Shown piece by piece: positions 56,701 to 64,000 of a DNA stretch of 64,000 bases (its first letter is position 1; each line of letters starts with the position of its first letter). The DNA comes from Ampelomyces quisqualis (lineage: Eukaryota > Ascomycota > Dothideomycetes > Pleosporales > Phaeosphaeriaceae), in assembly GCA_018398575.1 (NCBI GenBank), contig JAGTXZ010000021.1, forward strand, positions 62,001-126,000. Direction: 5' to 3'. A program made the translations under genes and the position numbers. The notes below the pieces were generated by a model. It had not been told where the DNA came from. It saw only the letters and a list, made by a program, of their open reading frames with translations, and searched no databases.

Positions 56701-57485
56701 TCAGGCCAATTCCACGCTGCCTGCAGGTACACCTCTTCTGCTGAGTAGGCGCCTAGCAAAAAACTGCATGATGGGCATTATCTCCTCACGATTGCTCATC
56801 ATCCCGTCACCATTCTTCTTCCAGTCCTTCACTTCGACATATTCGAATGCATCTTTCAACTTTGACACTGCGCTGTCCGTCACCTTGGACCCTCTTGTTG
56901 CCCTACAGACCAGTACAGGTGTCTTGCTCTTCCTCTCCAAACTCTTCAAAAGCACCGAGTGTGACAACCCACCACCAATGCTGACGACTCCGCCTAGCTC
57001 GCTTTCGTCGAGGTTAGCGGCGGCCTGTAGCCCAGCCATGCCACCTTGACCAAATCCGAAGAGCATGATCTCGCGCGCTCGGTAACCGCATGTATTAATC
57101 AGGCCCTCCCGTATCACGCCATCGAGTACGAGGCGCGTCGCTGCTTTGAAGCCGGTGTCCATGTCGAGCTCGCCGTTGCTTTGATCCATCACCAAATCAT
57201 CACCCCATTGGAAACCCCCAATGTCCATGATAAGCCCGTTCGGTGCTTGCAGCGCGATACATGCTGTCTCAGGGAGGTTCAGCTGCTGTCCGAGCTTGGC
57301 GAATGACGCGTTCGTGTCGCCGAGGCCATGGAGGAGGATGAGGACGTTGGTGGGTGGTTGCGATGCGGGCGCTGCCCGTGTCAGCAAAAGCTGCTCGCGC
57401 TGATGATGGAAAACTGCATACGCGGAACAACACTCAAAATCACTTCGGCTGGGAAGTCGGCCTTGGTTGGTAGTCGACCGGGCAT
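56701..57485 (-). CDS. Acyl-protein thioesterase/carboxylesterase-like protein lacking the catalytic triad
   Basis: Exons 57485-57422 and 57371-56701 with a 50 nt intron give 244 aa. The start MPGRLPTKADFP and the ILLHGLGDTNASFAKLGQQL block define the phospholipase/carboxylesterase (APT1-like) alpha/beta hydrolase family; IALQAPNG and the WGDD segment also match. The nucleophile elbow, normally GFSQGG, is GFGQGG (Gly129 in place of Ser). The His loop, normally GMMHSS or similar, reads GMMSNREE, and the segment that should carry the Asp (CRATRGSKVTDSAV) lacks the usual GDxD. The fold therefore looks intact while all three catalytic residues are replaced, implying a non-catalytic role or another chemistry. 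The frame is undamaged, so decay is not the explanation. Confidence 0.88.
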
Positions 57486-58234
57486 GTTTGTCGCAGTGAT
57501 TGGGCCGCGGGAGTTTGCATGTTAATGTGACAGAATGACGTTGGCGGGGGGCCGGACTTGAGGATATCTGCGGGAGATCGCTCGCTCGCAGGTTTCTTGT
57601 CACCAAAACGACCGCCTTCGACGCTCACCAAACAGTTCGAAAAGCGCTTGACATCCGTGTTCCAGAAACAATGTGGTATGCTCGCAACAAGGGCCGCGTT
57701 GGAAACCCCTTCAATGAGGTGCGCCCTCGGCACACAGACCAGCATGACCACAGCTAAGCTTTGCCAAGGAAGCTTGTTTAGCCTGATGCACCTGAAGCCG
57801 GAACCCAATCCGTACCTGAATGGATTACGCACGCTTCTAGACCTTATTCATACTTTGCTGCGAATCCATCCTACGCAAGTATCCAATCAAAGGAACTTAT
57901 ACCTCCGTCCTTGCGTCACGAGGCGCAGGCATGAGCTCAAATACACCAGTAAATGCCTCACATGTGCCACACTTGGACCCGGAATGGCTGAAACATGGAT
58001 TGAGAGAGGGGCATGATGTAAACAATGGGACTCGTTTTCTAGCCTACAGCGGCTACGGAATGGTCAAGTTAGTAATGACGAACGCCAGGCGCAGGGTTTG
58101 GGAAGGGCCGCCAGCAAGTACTTAATGGTGGTTTGCCGCTGCACGTCTATTCAATCAACACCATCTCATCGCATTCAGCAATTCGCTAGTACTTTTTAAT
58201 CGGGCACTACGACGAACTCTCATCAGGGTTTACC
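57486..58234. other. Intergenic between the esterase-like and CipC-like genes
   Basis: About 750 bp with divergent flanking genes. A 152-codon plus frame (57558-58016) has no domain and no supporting exon. Confidence 0.5.
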
Positions 58235-58743
58235 ATGGGTTTCTGGGGTACGCTCTACCACACGACCCAAACTTGACAGTCTGACGAACAGTCACTGACG
58301 TTCCCAAAGACAGGAACGAAGGCAACTACCAACAAGTCTATGAAGACGAAAACTTCCACGAGAACAAAGCCTCCCTTGGCCATGAAGTTCTAGCCGGTGG
58401 TGCCGCATTTGCTGGCTTCAAAGCCTTCGAAGACCACCAGCGCAAAGAGGGTCCGCCCATATCCCCTATGTCACTATCGTTGTCACAGCTAAATCCACTC
58501 ATAGGCAAGCCCGTATCGCACCAATTCGCCAAAGAGCTCCTTGCAGGCTTTGCTGGCGCAGAAGTTGATCGTCTTGCGGAAACAAAGGGAGAAGACTGGT
58601 TCGATCGCGAGAAGACCAAGCGAGAGGCTGAAAGGCATGCAGAGAGGATGTACGATGAACATTATGTGGACAACCAGGGTGCAGACCAGTATGATCCCAA
58701 TCAGTATGGACGACCTCAGCACTTTGAAAGGAGAGGCTGGTAG
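58235..58743 (+). CDS. cipC: CipC-like antibiotic-response protein (DUF3759)
   Basis: Exons 58235-58247, 58292-58450 and 58505-58743 give 136 aa in frame. The order of motifs matches CipC proteins: a short start (MGFW), ENKASLGHEVLAGGAAFAGF, KAFEDHQRKEGKPVSHQFAK, LLAGFAGAEVDRLAETKGED and a C-terminal KREAERHAERMYDEHY helix. CipC was first described in Aspergillus nidulans as induced by concanamycin; related proteins are small, abundant, cytosolic and stress- or hyphal-growth-associated, without a known biochemical activity. The tail beyond the helix (NQGADQYDPNQYGRPQHF) is Gln/Asn-rich and longer than usual. Introns are 44 and 54 nt. Confidence 0.9.
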
Positions 58744-59581
58744 TTGCAGAACTGAGAACTCGGGGTACTGCGAGCTTCGGTATGATACAGAATTAAATGC
58801 AAAAAATAGAGCGAGCAGCATATGTAAGTCTGCAGAGCTTGACGACGTACGTTACAATATATACTGTGATATGTCCACCGTGGAGCAGTAAAGCACACCA
58901 ATCCATGCTAACCAGCGCATCGCGCCTTACCATATCAACACTCAACGATGCACAAAAGAAGCTTTCTAGCCTTCTGTACAAAACTCTACAACCCCGATTC
59001 CCCAGCTCTCCCGACTAGCAATGAAAACCAGTTGACCTGTCGACAAAGATATATCTTGTCGTTTGTATAGACTGGCTTAAAGATTTCGAAGCGTTGATGA
59101 GGAGCTCTATGCTTCTACTATCTTACGGCGCCCAACACTGTGGGTTGGGAGCGTTGAGGCAGGAGGGATTCATAGTTCGAGAGATAATCTTGGGGGGCAC
59201 ATGGTGTAGACAACGCCAAACGAAACGTGTCGCGTAAGGTGCTCTCCCAGGCTTCACATGCTCCTTCGTTTGTACTGACCGAGTATGTTCGCATGTCTCT
59301 AGGCTTTATCAATGGCTATGATTAATGTTCCTCATGCGAGGGATTCAGGCACTCCCTTCAGGTGAAAGAGAACCTCCGTTTGCTTTGCCCTGCGTCACAC
59401 CAAAAGTCTGCATCATAGCCTATTAGGAAATCGCTTGAACTGAGGCGATGTTGTGACAGTAGCATTGTCATTCACTGCCAGCACCTTGCTGCCTCAGTGC
59501 TCATCGACCACCACCGCAAATTTCTCTTCTAACATCAAAGTACACCCACCCACAAACTCATCCTCTACTCCCCAACCCAAA
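58744..59581. other. Intergenic stretch
   Basis: About 840 bp with no supported gene. Confidence 0.5.
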
Positions 59582-60289
59582 ATGTCCTTCCTCGCCCGCA
59601 CAATCGACTTCCTCCTCGATTTCCATCTCCCGCCCAAACACCCTCCACCCACACGAAACCGCATCGATGCCGATCCTTCACTCATTACCTACCACTAATT
59701 TGGCACAGGCCCCAAATCCGCTTTGAGACCCACTAGCTTCCTCTCTGTCTTCACACGCATTGCCATATCTCCTTCCTCCTACATCGCCAAAGCGCAGACA
59801 GAAGCATAATACGAAGAAATTGACAACGTACCGGCTGTATCATTAGGACTGAAAAGGGAGTTCAGCACGGGACAATGGTATGTCGTTCATCAGGTTACGT
59901 ATTGGCAAGTGCGAGGGTGGAGCACCAAGGTGTTGGAGGATTTGGGCTTGTGGGTCGAAGAGAAGTGCCCAAATAAGTTGTTTGAGAGGAAAGCGAGGCA
60001 GATTAGAGGCTTTTGAGAGGCGAGAAGCCAGAGTCTGGAAGAATTCAGGAAGGAGCTTGTAAGGAGGGAGAAGTGGGGCCAAGTTGGAGAGGAAGAGGGG
60101 TACACGGGGGACTGGGAGGTTGTCAAGAAAAGAGAGCGTCGTGGTGTTGACAATAGTGGCGATGCAAAATACGGAGAAGTAGGGGTGGTCCCGGGCTACA
60201 CTAATGCCGCGTTGGAAGAAGCAGCTGAAGCAGGGAGGAAGGCGTGGGAAGAAGCGAAGTTGATGGAGGGATGGCAGACTGAATTTTGA
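59582..60289 (+). pseudogene. Single-frame gene interrupted by three nonsense codons
   Basis: From ATG at 59582 to TGA at 60287 one frame of 235 codons has coding character from end to end, broken only by TAA at 59696, TAA at 59807 and TGA at 60014; no frameshift is needed. Pieces include MSFLARTIDFLLDFHLPP, LKREFSTGQWYVVHQVTYWQ, VLEDLGLWVEEKCPNKLFER, GDWEVVKKRERRGVDNSGDA and the end AGRKAWEEAKLMEGWQTEF. Each stop is one C-to-T change from CAA, CAA or CGA, as RIP produces. The family is not recognised; a short N-terminal helix and a charged helical C-terminus are visible. Programmed readthrough of three stops seems unlikely. Confidence 0.7.
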
Positions 60290-60394
60290 GCATAGGCTTG
60301 GGTATATTGTCCACCTCACGATCCACTCTGTCGGGGGCGGACTCTGGCGACAACAAAGCACGCCGCAGGCTATACAAAACGCCGAAAAAAAATA

Positions 60395-61678
60395 TTAGCT
60401 GACTGTGCTTGGTGCTTGCAGACTTCTACGAAGCTGTCGCCCTGTGTCCAAGAATAATATGGGCTCTATCGCTGACTGATGAATCTGCTGATCAGAAAAC
60501 TCGTCCGATTTTCTGTCATTGATGATCCGAGGTGTTATAAGCTGATTCCCACAATCTACAAACTCAGTCTCTTTAATCTTGCGGTCTGCGCTCAAGGTGT
60601 GCGTGAAAATGCGAAGATTGGTCAATACTTGGTGAGCCAGCGCAATACCATCAGCAGACTGCAGATCCAGAGTGAGGAAGCTTATTAAAGTCCCTTCGGA
60701 GTGTAGCTTTGGACTAAGACCCGAGATCATGTTGCTGTTGGGATGTTCGGGATTTGTGTATGCATCTTGCACAGCCCACAATTGCAAGGCGCTGCAAACA
60801 GTGGTTGGAAGTCGCCCAAGAGCCTTAAAATCTGCCTCACTCAGATCACTTAGCAGCGGTTGATCCAGATTGAATGAAATGATGCAAGGTTTGTCGGGCG
60901 ATTTGTTCGCGAACGCAGTTAATGATCCTGAAGTGGGTGTAGCGCCCGTTGATGCCAAAAGCCGATCAGATAACAGTGTCGTAAGTGCTGTTTGCGGGTT
61001 CGAGTCTCCATGAACGATCGCAACGTCCCGGTCGAATCAGGGCTGGCTTGCGCCATCGCTCTTCTCTTGGACAGCTGTAGCGCAGGCTCCTAGTCTAAAT
61101 TATATAGAAGGGCGTAGAACGTAAAGCGACTCCTTGTGTTCAGGGATCTAATCTAAAGTACTGCTTGGTGGGATCTGAGCATGTGAGACACTGGTCGAGG
61201 CGTGACACTCGTGTAGGCTCTAGAGGTTCGTCTCGTAAGAGACTCTAATCTTTGAAAGTCCCCTGTACATTGGCTCTTCTGGAATACATCGTGTGGCGTT
61301 AGTCCTTGCTCTTGAGACGTGACTCTATAACCTCTGCCTTCTGTTTTTTTCAATCTGGTCTCCGTTGACTTCGTTAACAGTGATGACTTGTGCTAACACA
61401 GTCCCGGTACGGTTCTCCGTCCGGCCCTGTCTTTTGGACCACGAGCGAATATTGAAGGCGTTAGTCGACCCCTGTCAATTACAGAAGCGTGAATTCAACG
61501 TTACAGTTGTTTTTAGGTCCCTATCTGTGAGCATTCCAGGAACCTTTACCACCAGGTTCTCGATCTGAAGTGCGTCGTAATGTATATCTATACTCTTCAC
61601 CCGCTGCGCCATAGCTCCAATAGCCACTCTAGCGAAGTCTGAGATTAGGAAAGATCGTAATACCTTGCATTTGATCAT
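60395..61678 (-). pseudogene. Relic of a highly reducing polyketide synthase
   Basis: Two disconnected parts read like HR-PKS. Bases 61678 to about 61150 carry dehydratase-like pieces (FARVAIGAMAQRVKSIDIHY, IENLVVKVPGMLTDRDLKTT, and in other frames AFNIRSWS and GDFQRLESL) with stops and frame shifts. Bases 60958-60395 hold an open 187-codon frame with the linker before enoyl reductase: NMISGLSPKLHSEGTLISFL then TLDLQ, and later TEFVDCGNQLITPRIINDRK, LFLDTGRQLRRSL. In an intact HR-PKS these regions are several hundred residues apart; here only about 200 bp separates them, so the methyltransferase region is deleted. KS, AT, KR and ACP are absent. Confidence 0.75.
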
Positions 61679-61699
61679 ATCGCTGTCAAAGAGCCTCCT

Positions 61700-62363
61700 T
61701 CAGTCAGAGAACATTGCGCCAATTTGGCTCTATGTTGTCCGAGTATAGAGCTAATACACTAAGTAGATCATCAAATTGTGGGACTTAGGTTGGCATCACT
61801 GGTATCACATACGGGAGTCTTCCATTTAATGAGTTCATCTACAACATGTACAGTGCTGGCAAGGTCGTGCTGACGTATTACCAAGTATAGTCCTTTATGC
61901 TTGGATGAGTCTCAGTGTTCTCCTGTTCGTCATGTAAAAATCAGTTTTACTGCTGTCTTGGAATAAAGTTCGAGAAGGTTGCCCTGATGTGTGCTTCACC
62001 CTACCAATTGTGTGACACTGCTTATCTACTTCACCCACTACTATCAAATTACCGTGTACCAAGAATCGGGACAGGCAGTAAGCCTGAGTAAGTTCACATG
62101 TCGAACATGCTAATTAGTCCATGCAATGTAGGTACCCCACATTACCATTACATCACTTTCAGTATGTATTTGCCTGTCCAGGAATAGCCGTCCGGCACTT
62201 GAAGTTTTGTGAAGACTACTATTCAATGCTCACAAAGCCTATATAACCTGCCCGAAGAAATGTCTTAAACTCCATCAAAGTACACACGCCTCGACCCCAT
62301 AATTTACAGAGCAGCAAACTCAAACATCTTCATCCAGCAGAACAGCAACAACGCAGCCACCAA
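61700..62363. other. Gene-poor stretch upstream of the small paralogue A
   Basis: No clear coding signal; further PKS debris may be present but is unreadable by eye. Confidence 0.4.
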
Positions 62364-62597
62364 ATGTGGGGCCTTAGAAACTACTCGCTAGACACCGACA
62401 GTACTGGGCATCACCTCAACCCCCGTGATCGTCCTCAACTCCACAGACTACCAGGCATCCGAACTCAAGCTCTAGGTCTGCCAGGTCCGTGGCCCCAAGC
62501 CCTTCTACCGAGAGGTACAGGTGGTGGAAGCTTGGGGGGGTATCTACCAGATGGTACTCACTGGGGAAGCTATGCTACCGATCCTCGTTTGCGATAA
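62364..62597 (+). CDS. Small Pro/Gly/Arg-rich protein, paralogue A (77 aa)
   Basis: A 77 aa ORF with a close collinear relative at 63637-63885. Shared core: TGHHLNPRDRPQLHRLPGIR (TGHTLMPYGRPQRNTLPGIR in B), LPGPWP, a Gly-rich linker and GGYLPDGTHWG (GGYLPDDSHRG in B). The leader before the ATG (agcaacaacgcagcc) also resembles that of B (agcaacatagcc). There is no signal peptide, membrane segment or Cys pattern, so it is not a typical secreted effector. Two diverged copies keeping the same frame and motifs argue that the ORF is real. Family not recognised. Confidence 0.65.
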   Translation: MWGLRNYSLDTDSTGHHLNPRDRPQLHRLPGIRTQALGLPGPWPQALLPRGTGGGSLGGYLPDGTHWGSYATDPRLR

Positions 62598-63636
62598 TTG
62601 GATGAGAATGGCAATGTCGTAACGTTTCCAAAGATGGAAGATTTCACGCATCGACATTGACGGAAAGAGCTAGATTGGGAAACAATGAATAAAAAAAATG
62701 TCAATTTGATTCCATGAAAGAACGATAACACCTCTATTGGACGGGCCTTATGAGTTGCGGGGCCATGTATGTCACATGGATTGATATCTATTGATCGATC
62801 AATCAAGCCTGCCTACTTTTTATTTATGCTATCAAGCTTGATATCTTCGAGGGCACTCGTGAAGCTTTGGAGCTCTTGTACCTAGAGCATCTAATTGAAA
62901 ATATTTAGTAGCACACGGGCCTAAAGTTTTTCAAAGCCTGGGAGCACACTCGCGTACACGTATACCGTATACGTAGTTCTACTCGAGAATTCACGGATTC
63001 ACAAGACTCGATGGCGATTTTCCCTGACCAGAGCAGCTTCGACATATCAATATTTGCCTAGGATAGCTTGGCAGATCATCGGGCCAACTATAGAATAGCA
63101 GTCTGCCACGCATTCGATATTTATTATCTAGAAACCGGCTTGCTTGGAATGTAGCCAGCTCAATATCCTCAACTTGTTCCTAGAGAAAGTACAAGAGAAA
63201 GTTAACACTAGATAATGTCCGCTGTTGAGCCAGAAGAGGAAGGTGTGTACAGCTGAGCCTGGCAATCTGATGAGTTCTTTGGGTAAGACTTGAAGTGTAT
63301 ATATGTTGATATAGATGGGTCACATGCTAGAAAAAGGTTGAGTACGCTGTCAGCACATGGTCGAGGGAAAGCACCTGCGCCTTCTTCAGGCTGTGCTAAA
63401 GATCCAATCGATATCCAAATATTAATCCTACGAACCGTGAACCATTTTGGTACACCGTATCAGATCGTGGCCATCATGTTCGTGTAGATACCTTCGCTAT
63501 CTCAGTTCTCCGGAACTTGATATGAAGCTACATTGAATGCACACATACACCATAAAACTTACCGGAAGAGGGTTTTCTAAACTCTACCACCGACATACCA
63601 TTTTACACCGAAACTTGGCAAAGCAACATAGCCGAG
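62598..63636. other. Intergenic between the two small paralogues
   Basis: About 1 kb with no supported gene; moderately AT-rich. Confidence 0.5.
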
Positions 63637-63885
63637 ATGCCAGGATACACGGGTTACTTTCACGAAACTGAAGCCACTGGGCACACCTTGATGCCATACG
63701 GCCGGCCCCAGCGCAACACGCTGCCGGGAATACGAGATAGAGGGCTTGATCTTCCAGGTCCGTGGCCCGCTGAGCGGCCTCGTCCGTTGTCTGGCGGAGT
63801 TCCCGGTGGATATTTACCCGATGACAGCCACCGTGGTGGCTGGCCTGTTCCTCGCAGCAGGGCATTTGGCCGGAGATCATGGTAG
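63637..63885 (+). CDS. Small Pro/Gly/Arg-rich protein, paralogue B (82 aa)
   Basis: An 82 aa ORF matching the gene at 62364-62597 across most of its length: ETEATGHTLMPYGRPQ, NTLPGIRDRGLDLPGPWP, then GGVPGGYLPDDSHRGG and a basic C-terminus (PRSRAFGRRSW). The invariant parts, LPGIR..(G)L.LPGPWP and GGYLPD..H.G, look like a short structured or linear-motif core. No signal peptide. Unknown function; possibly a lineage-specific small protein family in this accessory region. Confidence 0.65.
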   Translation: MPGYTGYFHETEATGHTLMPYGRPQRNTLPGIRDRGLDLPGPWPAERPRPLSGGVPGGYLPDDSHRGGWPVPRSRAFGRRSW

Positions 63886-64000
63886 TAACTTGGCTGAGAA
63901 GAAGGAATTTGCTACATTAATACGGACATGGCTAGGCTGGGGACACAGCGACGTCACATTTTATGTCATCCGAGGCACATCAGTCCTTGACTCGATGTTC

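Noticed and set aside
57558..58016. 152-codon plus ORF antisense to and upstream of the esterase-like gene
   Set aside because: Begins near the promoter of the minus-strand gene and has no domain signal.
60985..61010. tRNA B-box-like gcgggttcgagtctcc
   Set aside because: No cloverleaf around it, and the opposite strand reads as PKS relic.

Overview
The window is nuclear DNA of a filamentous ascomycete (Pezizomycotina). The gene repertoire (PTH11-type receptor, type III PKS, Dal5-type and UNC93-type transporters, CipC-like protein) and the AT-rich block with a RIP signature fit a Dothideomycete, probably Pleosporales, but the order is inferred, not proven. Introns are short (about 45-115 nt), mostly GT-AG with CTAAC/CTGAC-like branch sites. 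Exon models were built by eye from reading frame, splice signals and family motifs. No tRNA, rRNA, CRISPR or bacterial-type operon was found.

Left part (1-20.5 kb), mainly housekeeping. It holds a partial charged protein running off the left edge, a PTH11-like receptor, a YjbQ/UPF0047 protein, the NDUFS6-type zinc subunit of complex I, an acetolactate-decarboxylase-like protein, an UNC93-like transporter and a membrane-anchored PhoD phosphatase. A divergent tRNA-biology pair follows (TRM61 methyltransferase and cysteinyl-tRNA synthetase), then two diverged paralogues of an unrecognised helical family.

Middle (20.5-36 kb). A type III polyketide synthase lies between degenerate direct repeats. 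After a repeat-bearing gene-poor stretch come a 2EXR/F-box-like protein, a DHA1-type MFS transporter and a large acidic disordered protein. Beyond these lie the remains of an SLC6/SNF-type transporter (four stops, two frame changes) and a second decayed reading frame.

Repeat island (36.2-40.1 kb). A TIR-bounded, RIP-saturated DNA transposon carries a nested, much less mutated 0.85 kb TIR element, which itself holds a 432 bp palindromic structure.

Right part (40.1-58.8 kb). This is gene-dense, nearly all on the minus strand: a Dal5-type transporter with an intron lacking a normal AG acceptor, a secreted aspartic protease, the SYG1/XPR1 phosphate exporter homologue, a 1,747-residue protein with a possible RasGAP-like region, a PPX1-type exopolyphosphatase, an acyl-protein-thioesterase-like protein without its catalytic triad, and a CipC-like protein. 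Three genes relate to phosphate (PhoD, SYG1, PPX1).

Right end (58.8-64 kb). This is accessory, decaying sequence: a gene disabled only by three C-to-T-type stops, a highly reducing PKS relic, and two small paralogous Pro/Gly-rich ORFs forming a family I do not recognise. The most promising undescribed items are the two orphan paralogue pairs, the nested element in the RIP island, the catalytically dead esterase, and a strongly over-represented intergenic nonamer TACGGAGTA.
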